From assembly GCA_937927675.1 (NCBI GenBank), contig CALBSG010000006.1, forward strand, positions 1-64,000: DNA of 64,000 nucleotides. Reading direction: 5' to 3'. Positions within the stretch are counted from its first letter, which is position 1. Every line of letters begins with the position of its first letter. The translations under genes were made by a program, and so were the position numbers. Source of the stretch: an uncultured Paracoccaceae bacterium (GTDB lineage Bacteria; Pseudomonadota; Alphaproteobacteria; Rhodobacterales; Rhodobacteraceae). Below, in pieces: positions 46,200-53,918 of this stretch. The notes beneath the pieces were generated by a model, which saw nothing but the letters and a program-made list of their open reading frames with translations, did not search any database and was not told the origin of the DNA.

Positions 46200-46273
46200 T
46201 GGAGCGGGTGACGGGAATCGAACCCGTGTCTCTAGCTTGGAAGGCTAGGGTCTTACCATTACACAACACCCGC
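46200..46273 (-). tRNA. tRNA-Gly (TCC)
   Basis: On the minus strand the sequence folds as a tRNA: acceptor GCGGGTG/CACCCGC, anticodon stem CTAGC/GCTAG closing loop CTTCCAA (anticodon TCC, reading GGA), T arm ACGGG-TTCGATT-CCCGT, discriminator U and encoded CCA. About 71 bases plus CCA. Confidence 0.97.
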
Positions 46274-46346
46274 GCTGCGCCTTAGATAACACCGCACTCC
46301 GGCAGGCTCAAGCAGGGACGGGCAAAAACCCGCCCCCAGTTTTGCC

Positions 46347-47858
46347 TTACTGCCCCAGTTTCTTGATGCGGCCCTCGACCGCTGGCTTCACCGTGCCCAG
46401 CTTTTCGACATAGGCCATCACATCATTGGCCACCAACTGGCCACCGCCCGTGCCCGTGATGATCTTGCCGCCGCCGAGACTGGAATAGCCATCGCCGCCA
46501 CCAAGGATATAGTCGTTGACGGCCACTGTGTAAGTTTTACCCTCTTCCAAGGGCGCACCGCCGACCATCACCTCAGACACCCGCTGCCCCGGCTCTGCCG
46601 CGGCGTCAAAGGCGAAGGTTAGCCCCGACACTTGGGCAAAGCGGCCCGCCCCCTTTTCAACCTGCGACACCGCATTTTCCAATGCGGCAAGCACTTGTGC
46701 GCCCGGCAGTTCCGTGACGACGGTCAGATTTCCAAAGGGCAACTCGGTCAGAATATCACGGCGCGTCAGTTTTGCCCCCGCCTCATAGGTGCGGTCGCCC
46801 CGGATGCCGCCGCCATTCATGATGGCAATGTCGGCCCCGGTCGCCGCGCGCATCGCATCGGCAATCAGGTTGCCCATCGTCGCTTCCTCGGCCCGCACGA
46901 CATTGCGGCGGCTGTCGATTTGCGTCTCGGTCGTGCCGATCTCGACGTTCAGCTTGGCATCCATATCGGCGCTGAACTTGTCTGCCAAAGCCTGACTTTC
47001 GGGGTCAGGCGTCACCGTGGCCGTGTCGATGAACCGAAAGGCGGGCGTCCAGCTGATGGTGCGCTTGCCGTCCTTTTCCCCAACCTCCACGCTCAGATCG
47101 ACAGGGGTCAAAAGCTGCGCATCCACACTGGTTTCGACATAGGCTGTCACCCCGTCATAGGCGGTGGCATAGGTGTGATCGTCACCCGACAGGATCACAT
47201 CGAACGCATGGCTGGCCATCAAGGCGCGGTCGTTTTCCATATTGGTCTGCACGACCCCAACGACGATATCTGCCCCGTCGTCACGCGCGGCCTTCGCGGC
47301 CTCGACGGCGGTGTCGACGGTGGGCAGGAACTTCAGATCGCCCGTCGACGAGACTTCGGGGCTGGTATCCTGCGCCACGGGGATCAGCGCCACCTTCAGC
47401 CCGGCCACGTCTTTTACAACAACCCCGCCAAGCCCTTCGATGGCCGCGCCATCCGCTTTGGTGATGTTGATCGCGGCCCAAGGGTATTTTGATGCCTTCA
47501 TCTTGTCCGAGAAATTCTCGGGGCCGAAATCAAACTCATGATTGCCCGGCACAGCCAGATCGAACGGCACCAGATTGGTGAAATCAATGGTGTTCTGCCC
47601 CATATCAAAGCCCGAAATCAGGCTGGGCGACAGCATGTCACCATTGAACAGGTAAAGCGTGTTCGGATTGGCCGCGCGTTCGGCCTTTGCGACCGCGTTC
47701 AGCCGGGGAAAGCCACCGCGCCCGTCTTCCTCGGCATAGTTGTAAACGTCGCCCACCCCCAGAAGTGTAAGCTTCACAGTTTCGGCCATAGCAGGGACAG
47801 CGCACAACGCGACAACGCTGGTGGCGCCAAAGGCAAATCGTCTAAATGAATTGGGCAT
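46347..47858 (-). CDS. periplasmic 5'-nucleotidase / metallophosphatase
   Basis: A 503-residue UshA-like enzyme with a signal peptide ending AMA, an N-terminal metallophosphoesterase (LLGVGDVYNYAEEDGRGGF, LFNGDMLSPS, VPGNHEFDFG) and a C-terminal 5'-nucleotidase domain (MNGGGIRGDRTYE). The usual first motif D-x-H is D-x-Y (GDVYN), as in a subset of the family. It probably hydrolyses periplasmic nucleotides for uptake. Confidence 0.9.
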   Translation of the reverse strand: MPNSFRRFAFGATSVVALCAVPAMAETVKLTLLGVGDVYNYAEEDGRGGFPRLNAVAKAERAANPNTLYLFNGDMLSPSLISGFDMGQNTIDFTNLVPFDLAVPGNHEFDFGPENFSDKMKASKYPWAAINITKADGAAIEGLGGVVVKDVAGLKVALIPVAQDTSPEVSSTGDLKFLPTVDTAVEAAKAARDDGADIVVGVVQTNMENDRALMASHAFDVILSGDDHTYATAYDGVTAYVETSVDAQLLTPVDLSVEVGEKDGKRTISWTPAFRFIDTATVTPDPESQALADKFSADMDAKLNVEIGTTETQIDSRRNVVRAEEATMGNLIADAMRAATGADIAIMNGGGIRGDRTYEAGAKLTRRDILTELPFGNLTVVTELPGAQVLAALENAVSQVEKGAGRFAQVSGLTFAFDAAAEPGQRVSEVMVGGAPLEEGKTYTVAVNDYILGGGDGYSSLGGGKIITGTGGGQLVANDVMAYVEKLGTVKPAVEGRIKKLGQ

Positions 47859-48019
47859 GACATGCTCCCACAGGTTGAGCGGCTACAACCAAAACACTGT
47901 GCGGCGCAGCGCCTGAGTCTGTCAAAGCCGCCGTGTTTCACGGGGATAAAACAGCGTCGCGACAGGCGGATGACAGCCCATGCTTGACCGCAGGGGCAGC
48001 TTTCGGCATGGAAGGCGCC

Positions 48020-48358
48020 ATGTTGATCTACAAGATCCTTCGCCGTCCCGAATGGGACGCCTTCCGTGCCGCCGGTGAAACGGCCGGTGCGCCGGTCGAT
48101 GTGGCCGACGGCTTCATCCACTTTTCCACCGCCGCGCAGGTTGCCGAGACCGCCGCCAAATGGTTCGCCAGCGAAAGCGATCTGGTGCTGGTCGCCTTTG
48201 ACAGCCTTGCCTTGGGCGCGGATCTGAAATGGGAACCGTCGCGCGGTGGTGCGCTGTTCCCCCATCTTTACCGCAAGCTCGCGTTGTCTGAAGTGGTCTG
48301 GGACAAATCCCTGCCCTTGGGCGCGGCTGGCCATATCTTTCCCGAGGGCATGATTTGA
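48020..48358 (+). CDS. DUF952 family protein
   Basis: The protein is 112 residues from the ATG at 48020, with GGAAGG seven bases upstream (an ATG at 48008 overlaps that site). It matches DUF952: ADGFIHFSTAAQVAETAAKW, LKWEPSRGGALFPHLY. Function is unknown; it resembles RNA-ligand-like folds. It overlaps the pyrD start (TTGA) by 4 bases. Confidence 0.88.
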   Translation: MLIYKILRRPEWDAFRAAGETAGAPVDVADGFIHFSTAAQVAETAAKWFASESDLVLVAFDSLALGADLKWEPSRGGALFPHLYRKLALSEVVWDKSLPLGAAGHIFPEGMI

Positions 48359-49416
48359 CCGGACTTGAAAAACTGGGCCTTGCGCTCTTGCACCGCGTTG
48401 ATCCTGAACGCGCCCATGGCCTGTCACTTCTGGCCCTGCGCGCCGGGCTTGCCCCCCTGCCCGGCCCGGTGTCTTCACCCCGGCTTGCCACCACGGTCGC
48501 AGGGCTGTCGCTGCCGAACCCGGTCGGGCTTGCGGCGGGCTATGACAAGAACGCGACCGCCCTTTCGGCCTTGGTGCGGGCGGGCTTTGGCTTTGTCGAG
48601 GTTGGGGCCGCAACGCCGCTGCCGCAACCCGGCAATCCGAAACCCCGGCTGTTCCGCCTGACCGAAGACCGCGCTGCGATCAACCGCTTTGGTTTCAACA
48701 ACGAAGGGGCCGCGGCCATCGCCGCCCGGCTCGCCGCGCACCCGCGTGGTGCCGTGCCGGTTGGTCTGAACCTTGGCGCCAACAAGACGAGCGACGATCG
48801 CGCCGCCGATTTCGCCCGCGTGCTGACAACCTGTGGTCCGCATGTTGATTTCGTCACGGTCAATGTCTCCTCGCCCAACACCGAAAAGCTGCGCGACCTG
48901 CAAGGTGCGGCTGCGCTGACCGCCCTTCTGGCTGGTGTGATGGAGGCCCGTGCCGGCCTGACACGCTGGGTGCCGGTCTTTTTGAAAATCGCACCCGATC
49001 TGAACACCGATGATCTGGCCCAAGTGGCCGAGGTTGCCATGACCTCGGGCGTCGATGCGGTGATCGCCACCAACACCACGCTGTCCCGCGACGGGTTGCA
49101 ATCGGATCACAGGGCCGAGGCAGGCGGGCTTTCTGGCGCGCCCCTCTTTGAAAAATCCACCCGTATTCTGGCGCAACTGTCCAAATTGACCGAGGGGCGC
49201 CTGCCCCTGATCGGCGTCGGCGGGATTTCCACCGCAGATGAGGCCTATGCCAAGATCCGGGCCGGGGCGTCGGCCGTGCAGCTTTACACCGCGCTTGTCT
49301 ATGGCGGGCTGTCGATGGTGGCCGAGATCGCCCGCGGGCTCGACACCCTTCTGGCCCGCGACGGCTACGCCAGCATCGCCGAGGCGACGGGCACAAACCG
49401 GGGCGTATGGCTCTAA
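48355..49416 (+). CDS. pyrD: dihydroorotate dehydrogenase (quinone)
   Basis: A 353-residue class 2 enzyme, with the N-terminal helix for the membrane (LEKLGLALLHRVDPERAHG), the family motif VGLAAGYDKNA and catalytic Ser within VTVNVSSPNTEKLRD. The start is TTG at 48355, overlapping the DUF952 stop; no in-frame ATG fits. It feeds electrons to quinone in pyrimidine synthesis. Confidence 0.93.
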   Translation: MTGLEKLGLALLHRVDPERAHGLSLLALRAGLAPLPGPVSSPRLATTVAGLSLPNPVGLAAGYDKNATALSALVRAGFGFVEVGAATPLPQPGNPKPRLFRLTEDRAAINRFGFNNEGAAAIAARLAAHPRGAVPVGLNLGANKTSDDRAADFARVLTTCGPHVDFVTVNVSSPNTEKLRDLQGAAALTALLAGVMEARAGLTRWVPVFLKIAPDLNTDDLAQVAEVAMTSGVDAVIATNTTLSRDGLQSDHRAEAGGLSGAPLFEKSTRILAQLSKLTEGRLPLIGVGGISTADEAYAKIRAGASAVQLYTALVYGGLSMVAEIARGLDTLLARDGYASIAEATGTNRGVWL

Positions 49417-49440
49417 ACCGACCTTGGGCCTTCCATAGGG

Positions 49441-49459
49441 CTCAAATATCCTCAGGGGG
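49441..49459 (-). repeat. GGATATTT-type dispersed element, copy 3
   Basis: On the plus strand it reads CTCAAATATCCTCAGGGGG, between pyrD and trpB. It shares CTCAAATATCC and the G-run with copy 1 at 25051. Confidence 0.55.
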
Positions 49460-49550
49460 TCAGGACGAAGGCCAAGGGGGGCAGACGGCCCCCCTTTCCC
49501 CCGCCGCCCAAGGGCGCTACACAAAAACGAAGTCACAGGGGAGATCAGCC

Positions 49551-50783
49551 ATGGCCGAGGACGGTTTGAACAGCTTCATGACGGGGCCGGATGAGGCGGG
49601 CCGCTTTGGCATTTTCGGCGGGCGGTTCGTGTCCGAAACCCTGATGCCGCTGATCCTTGATCTGGAAGAGCGTTACAACCACGCAAAAACCGACCCGGCC
49701 TTCTGGGCCGAGATGGAAGATCTGTGGAAACACTACATCGGCCGCCCGTCGCCTTTGTATTTCGCCCCCCGCCTGACCGAACACCTTGGCGGTGCCAAGG
49801 TCTACATGAAGCGCGATGAGTTGAACCACACTGGCGCGCACAAGGTGAACAATGTGCTCGGCCAGATCATTCTGGCCCGCCGCATGGGCAAGACCCGGAT
49901 CATCGCCGAAACCGGCGCGGGTCAGCATGGCGTGGCCACCGCCACCGTCTGCGCCAAGTTCGGGCTGAAGTGCATCGTCTACATGGGCGCGCATGACGTT
50001 GAACGTCAGGCCCCGAACGTCTTCCGGATGAAACTGTTGGGCGCCGAGGTGATTCCGGTCACCTCGGGCCGCGGCACGCTGAAGGACGCGATGAACGATG
50101 CCTTGCGCGATTGGGTGACCAATGTGCGCGACACTTTCTATTGCATCGGCACCGTTGCAGGGCCGCATCCTTATCCGGCCATGGTCCGCGATTTCCAGTC
50201 GATCATCGGCAAGGAAGTGCGCTGGCAGCTTGAAGAACAAGAAGGCAAGGGTCGCCTGCCCGATACGGTCGTGGCCGCCATTGGGGGCGGATCGAACGCC
50301 ATGGGCTTGTTCTATCCCTTCCTGAACGATCCTTCGGTGAACATCATCGGCGTCGAGGCGGGTGGCAAGGGCGTGGATGACCGGATGCAGCATTGCGCGT
50401 CCTTGACCGGCGGTCGTCCGGGCGTATTGCACGGCAACCGCACCTACCTGCTGCAAGATCCCGACGGCCAGATTCTTGAAGGCTTCTCGATCTCGGCAGG
50501 CCTCGATTATCCCGGCATCGGGCCGGAACATTCGTGGCTGCATGATGTGGGTCGGGCGAAATATGTCTCGATCACCGACGCTGAAGCGTTGGAAGCGTTC
50601 CAGCTGTGCTGCCAGCTCGAAGGCATCATCCCCGCGCTGGAGCCGAGCCACGCTTTGGCCCATGTGATGAAGATCGCCCCCACCCTGCCGAAAGACCACA
50701 TCATCGTGATGAACATGTGTGGCCGCGGCGACAAAGACATCTTCACCGTCGCCAAGCACCTTGGCGTCACGATGAAGGTCTGA
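49551..50783 (+). CDS. trpB: tryptophan synthase beta chain
   Basis: A 410-residue PLP enzyme with the PLP lysine in LNHTGAHKVNNVLGQ and the phosphate loop GGGSNAMG. AGGGGAG lies upstream of the ATG at 49551. trpA and trpF are not beside it, so the trp genes are split in this genome region. It converts indole and serine to tryptophan. Confidence 0.96.
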   Translation: MAEDGLNSFMTGPDEAGRFGIFGGRFVSETLMPLILDLEERYNHAKTDPAFWAEMEDLWKHYIGRPSPLYFAPRLTEHLGGAKVYMKRDELNHTGAHKVNNVLGQIILARRMGKTRIIAETGAGQHGVATATVCAKFGLKCIVYMGAHDVERQAPNVFRMKLLGAEVIPVTSGRGTLKDAMNDALRDWVTNVRDTFYCIGTVAGPHPYPAMVRDFQSIIGKEVRWQLEEQEGKGRLPDTVVAAIGGGSNAMGLFYPFLNDPSVNIIGVEAGGKGVDDRMQHCASLTGGRPGVLHGNRTYLLQDPDGQILEGFSISAGLDYPGIGPEHSWLHDVGRAKYVSITDAEALEAFQLCCQLEGIIPALEPSHALAHVMKIAPTLPKDHIIVMNMCGRGDKDIFTVAKHLGVTMKV

Positions 50784-50802
50784 TCCCTCAACATCCTGAT
50801 AT

Positions 50803-50828
50803 CGGGCGTAAACCTTTGTTTACGCCCG
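50803..50828. terminator. trpB 3' hairpin containing a TAAAC-GTTTA dyad
   Basis: CGGGCGTAAAC pairs with GTTTACGCCCG around CTTT (11-bp stem). No T-run follows. The core TAAAC-N4-GTTTA (50809-50822) is the same dyad found at 52589 and 52623, so it may also be an operator. Confidence 0.7.
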
Positions 50829-50964
50829 TCAACCGTGCCGCGTCACACCACCGCAAACCTTTTGCGAATGGCGTCATCTTACCTACTCGGGCTTCCTGCA
50901 GGCCCCGGCGAATCATTTTGATCTCGCCGGGCGTTGAGGCAATCACGAGTAAGGAGAACTGACC

Positions 50965-51369
50965 GTGACGAGTGATCTATTGGTAAAACGCCTGATGTTG
51001 CAGGCGAGTGTTTCAGTTCTCGCAGGTCTGTTGTTGTCCTCGGCCGCCATGGCCGAGGACAACACGGGCGATGCGGGAGATCCGGACATCAGCATCGCAG
51101 TCGATGGGCCGGATGTTTCGATTGATCCTTTGGTAATGGGATTTAAAGGACCAGATGTGTCGATCAACCCGGTGGAAATCGGTGTTGAAGGCCCCGATGC
51201 ATCGCTCGACCAGATGGAGATCGGCGGCATCCCCGCAGAGGTCACCATGGCAGCGGTCATGTCGCAGACGGACGAGGCCGCAGCGTCCCGCGATCACGAC
51301 ACCAGCCGCGGCGAAGGTCGCGCGACTGGCAGCGGTTACATCTGGACGCGCTCTGAATCCTTGCGATAA
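50965..51369 (+). CDS. exported protein with 14-residue repeats
   Basis: A 134-residue exported protein: GTG start with AAGGAG upstream, signal peptide ending SSAAMA before EDN. Residues 48-89 consist of three 14-residue repeats of the form GPD[VA]S[IL][DN]-x6-7 (GPDVSIDPLVMGFK, GPDVSINPVEIGVE, GPDASLDQMEIGGI). The C-terminus is polar (SQTDEAAASRDHDTSRGEG). I recognise no family. It is the first gene of the six-gene region of exported proteins and LuxR-type regulators, and a 10-bp hairpin terminator follows. Confidence 0.75.
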   Translation: MTSDLLVKRLMLQASVSVLAGLLLSSAAMAEDNTGDAGDPDISIAVDGPDVSIDPLVMGFKGPDVSINPVEIGVEGPDASLDQMEIGGIPAEVTMAAVMSQTDEAAASRDHDTSRGEGRATGSGYIWTRSESLR

Positions 51370-51376
51370 TCATGCG

Positions 51377-51405
51377 GCTCTGGCCGAGATGTTCCCGGCC
51401 AGAGC
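51377..51405 (+). terminator. terminator-like hairpin
   Basis: GCTCTGGCCG (51377-51386) pairs perfectly with CGGCCAGAGC (51396-51405) around a 9-base loop, 8 bases after the exported repeat protein. The downstream T-run is weak. Confidence 0.65.
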
Positions 51406-51504
51406 ATTGCCCTCCACGTTTTTAACAACCCGCCTTCCCCCATTTTGCCTTGCCCCGACTGGCACACACGTTGCCACCACGACCTCAGGGGCCGGAGTTT
51501 TTAC

Positions 51505-51948
51505 ATGTTTCGCCGATTTTCCGCGTTTGTGTTCTTGGTCTTTGCGACGACAGTGGCGCTGCAAAACGGGGCCCATGCACAGACCGAACAGCAACTGGCC
51601 CCTGCGGACGCGATCCTGACCACGCTTTTGTCGCGCGGCTATGTCATCGTTGAAAACGAACGCACCTGGCTGGGGCGCCAGCGCATTCTGGCCGAAAAAG
51701 ATGGCAAACAGCGCGAAGTGGTTTTCGTTCCCGGCACCGGGGAAATTCTGCGTGATTACTCTGCGGCCGCGCCGCCGATTACCACACCTCTGGCAAAGGA
51801 TGACGGCCGCAGCCGTGGGGCGGATATCGCCACCTCTGATACCAATACAGGCGGTGTCGCTGCCGCGCCAACTGTCGGCGCGGGTGGGGCACCGCATTTT
51901 GGCGGCGTCGGAATGGCAGCCCCCGCCCATATTGGGCTTCTGCCTTGA
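51505..51948 (+). CDS. exported PepSY-like small protein
   Basis: The protein is 147 residues from the ATG at 51505; a longer frame starts at 51445. A signal peptide ends GAHA before QTEQQ. Residues about 30-85 form a PepSY-like module: LLSRGYVIVENERTWLGRQR, then REVVFVPGTGEILRDYS. The C-terminus is low-complexity Gly/Ala/Thr. The module aligns with those of the exported proteins at 52805 and 53415. The LuxR-type gene starts 37 bases downstream, so the pair is probably one unit. Confidence 0.7.
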   Translation: MFRRFSAFVFLVFATTVALQNGAHAQTEQQLAPADAILTTLLSRGYVIVENERTWLGRQRILAEKDGKQREVVFVPGTGEILRDYSAAAPPITTPLAKDDGRSRGADIATSDTNTGGVAAAPTVGAGGAPHFGGVGMAAPAHIGLLP

Positions 51949-51985
51949 GGATCGTTGGCCAATCTCTGTCCAAGGCAGGTGCGCA

Positions 51986-52501
51986 TTGACCCGACTTGCC
52001 GCAGTTGTCCTTTTGCTGGTGCTGCAGGCAGGCTGCGCCATGGTTTTCATGGGTGATCTCTTGCTGTCTGTGTTCGGCATCTACCCAGCCCCTCTCTCTT
52101 GGGGCATGCGTGAGTTGTTGGAGATCGGCGCGGGCGTTGGCCTGCTGCTGGGCCTTGTGCTTGGTACGCTTTTGGTTCTGCGCGCGGTGCGCGACCTCAA
52201 ACGCGCCGAGGCACGGCTAGAGCGTGCATCGGCGGCCTTTGTCGATCTTTTGAACGCCCGATTTGGCCAATGGGGTCTGACCGGCGCCGAGCGGGAGGTG
52301 GCGCTGTTCGCGATCAAGGGCCTGTCCGTCCAAGAGATGGCACGGTTGCGCGAAACCTCAGAGGGCACGATCAAAGCCCAGACCGCCGCGATCTACCGCA
52401 AGGCGGGTGTCACCGGCCGACCGCAGCTTTTATCGCTGTTCATCGAGGATTTGATGGGCGCTGACCGCAGTAACCCTGCGGATTTCGAATCAGCCGCCTA
52501 G
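51986..52501 (+). CDS. membrane-anchored LuxR-type HTH regulator (copy 1)
   Basis: A 171-residue protein: two membrane helices (about 4-24 and 46-66) flank a short periplasmic loop (APLSWGMRELLEI). A coiled-coil linker follows, then a GerE/LuxR HTH (about 97-155: GLTGAEREVALFAIKGLSVQ, GTIKAQTAAIYRKAGVTGR). I chose the TTG at 51986 because the length then matches the paralog at 53919 residue for residue. No receiver or ligand domain is present. It is predicted to sense something in the membrane or periplasm and to act as a one-component regulator. Confidence 0.8.
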   Translation: MTRLAAVVLLLVLQAGCAMVFMGDLLLSVFGIYPAPLSWGMRELLEIGAGVGLLLGLVLGTLLVLRAVRDLKRAEARLERASAAFVDLLNARFGQWGLTGAEREVALFAIKGLSVQEMARLRETSEGTIKAQTAAIYRKAGVTGRPQLLSLFIEDLMGADRSNPADFESAA

Positions 52502-52586
52502 TGCCGGCTTCACCGGACCTGGCCCTGACAGCTGACTTTGGCACAGCACCATCGGCCAGATGGCCTACTTTGACCCAGACTAAGGT

Positions 52587-52604
52587 CCTAAACTGCGGTT
52601 TAGG
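52587..52604. promoter_or_regulatory. dyad CCTAAAC-N4-GTTTAGG
   Basis: A perfect 7-bp inverted repeat with loop TGCG. Its core TAAAC-N4-GTTTA recurs at 50809 and, with a 5-base spacer, at 52623. It is a candidate operator for the LuxR-type regulators. Confidence 0.55.
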
Positions 52605-52622
52605 CGCATGGTACCGGTGGGC

Positions 52623-52637
52623 TAAACCTGCCGTTTA
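52623..52637. promoter_or_regulatory. dyad TAAAC-N5-GTTTA
   Basis: TAAAC-CTGCC-GTTTA, centred about 35 bases from the dyad at 52587. It is a candidate second operator upstream of the acidic exported gene. Confidence 0.5.
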
Positions 52638-52804
52638 AACCCCACGCCAATATCCCTTCTCGTTTTGATCGTGCCTGTTGAGGGGGTCGAGACCGTTCCG
52701 CACCAGCCGAACCGAAGTTTGCCTGCAAGGAACCGCCTCACACCCAGTACCGGCGTGAAAACGCCTCATTTGCCAGTACGCTGGCCCACACGGGAGACCA
52801 GACT

Positions 52805-53326
52805 ATGAAACGCATATTTTTGATTGCAGCCCTTTTTGCCTTGCCGACCACGACGGCGCTGGCCGCCATCGACACCGACGGCCTGATCGCCGGCTATCAG
52901 TCTGAAGGCTACACCACGATCGAAGTGACCCGCGGCACCACCCAGACCAAGGTTGAGGCGATCCGCGGCACCGAAAAGCTCGAGGTTGTCTATGACAATG
53001 AAACCGGTGCGACGCTGAAAAGCGAGTTGGGTGCGCCGGAAGCCGATGACGACATTCTTCCCGGGGTTACGGTGCGCGATCGTGCCCGCGATTTCGTCGG
53101 AAATGATGATGAAGATGAAGACGGTGTTTCTGACGACGACGACGACGGCGATGATGACGGCAAAGGCCGGGGACGTGGGCGCGGCGGCGATGACGATGGC
53201 GACGATCATGACGAAGGTGATGATCACGGCGACGATGGCGCAGACCACGACAGCGGCGATGATCATGGCGGGGATGACGGCGGCGACCATGACGGCGGAG
53301 ATGATAACGGCGGCGACGACGACTGA
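52805..53326 (+). CDS. exported PepSY-like protein with Asp/Gly/His-rich tail
   Basis: A 173-residue protein with a signal peptide ending TTALA before AID. The PepSY-like module (about 22-75) contains SEGYTTIEVTRG and EVVYDNETGATLKSE. From about 100 the tail is almost entirely Asp, Gly, His and Asn, interrupted by a basic KGRGRGRGG patch at about 120. GGGAGA lies upstream. The acidic tail may bind divalent metal or basic surfaces. The same patch recurs in the protein at 53415. Function is unknown. Confidence 0.75.
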   Translation: MKRIFLIAALFALPTTTALAAIDTDGLIAGYQSEGYTTIEVTRGTTQTKVEAIRGTEKLEVVYDNETGATLKSELGAPEADDDILPGVTVRDRARDFVGNDDEDEDGVSDDDDDGDDDGKGRGRGRGGDDDGDDHDEGDDHGDDGADHDSGDDHGGDDGGDHDGGDDNGGDDD

Positions 53327-53363
53327 TCACCAGCTTGGGCTTTTGATCCGCTCATGATATGTA

Positions 53364-53395
53364 TCGGTCCGGTCTTGCCGGGCCGACCTTTCTTT
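53364..53395 (+). terminator. terminator-like hairpin
   Basis: TCGGTCCGG (53364-53372) pairs with CCGGGCCGA (53378-53386), one G-U pair, loop TCTTG, followed by CCTTTCTTT. It would end the acidic-protein transcript. Confidence 0.7.
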
Positions 53396-53414
53396 AGGAA
53401 GATGCACGTCGGCC

Positions 53415-53891
53415 ATGACACACACGCGCGCCTTGAACAGAAGATTTCTCCTGCTGACTGCTGTGGCTTTTGTGCTGGCAACGCCGGCACATGCCGATTT
53501 CGTTACGGCCGTGCAACGGAAACTGCAAAGTCAGGGGTTCACGGAAATATCGGTCAGCTATACCTTGCTTGGACGCAGCAGGATCATTGCGCATGGCAAG
53601 CGCGGCACGCGTGAGATCATCCTGAACCCAAAGACCGGCGAGGTGCTGCGTGATTTGTGGACATCGGCAAGTGGCGCAACAGGATTTTCGATTTTCGGAT
53701 CGGACACCGAAGAAGATGAAAGCGAAGACGCCGGGGATGACGGCGATGACGATGGCGGCAAAGGTCGCGGTCGGGGCCGGAGTGGCGATGAAGGAGAAGG
53801 CGAGTCTGACGATTCGGGCAGCGATAGCGAATCGGACAGTGACGGTCATTCCGGTGGGGATGGAGATTCAGGTGGGGATGACAATGACTGA
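53415..53891 (+). CDS. exported PepSY-like protein with acidic tail
   Basis: A 158-residue protein with a signal peptide ending PAHA before DFVTA. The PepSY-like module (about 28-82) contains LQSQGFTEISVSYTLLGRSR and REIILNPKTGEVLRDLW. The tail is Asp/Glu/Ser/Gly-rich, with a KGRGRGRSG patch like that of the gene at 52805. It shares LGR-R-IxA and REx-x-x-x-x-TGExLRD with the protein at 51505. It is 27 bases from the next LuxR-type gene. Confidence 0.75.
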   Translation: MTHTRALNRRFLLLTAVAFVLATPAHADFVTAVQRKLQSQGFTEISVSYTLLGRSRIIAHGKRGTREIILNPKTGEVLRDLWTSASGATGFSIFGSDTEEDESEDAGDDGDDDGGKGRGRGRSGDEGEGESDDSGSDSESDSDGHSGGDGDSGGDDND

Positions 53892-53918
53892 CCCCGGTTC
53901 AAAAAGGGTGCCTGCCTG

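Larger units (their letters stand above)
52502..52804. other. regulatory intergenic region with two dyads
   Basis: A 303-base gap without a gene between the first LuxR-type gene and the acidic exported protein. It holds two inverted repeats (52587-52604 and 52623-52637) and, near its end, a GGGAGA ribosome site before the ATG at 52805. Confidence 0.6.

Noticed and set aside
50803..50828. trp leader/attenuator near trpB
   Set aside because: The hairpin lies downstream of trpB, not upstream, and no Trp-rich leader peptide is present.
53040..53326. RTX calcium-binding repeats in the acidic tail
   Set aside because: The tail lacks the regular GGxGxDxUx nonapeptide; the Asp/Gly/His pattern is irregular.
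53031..53357. Met/Thr-rich and His/Arg-rich frames over the acidic gene
   Set aside because: These are shadow frames of the GAT/GAC repeats that encode the Asp-rich tail at 52805; they have no start context.
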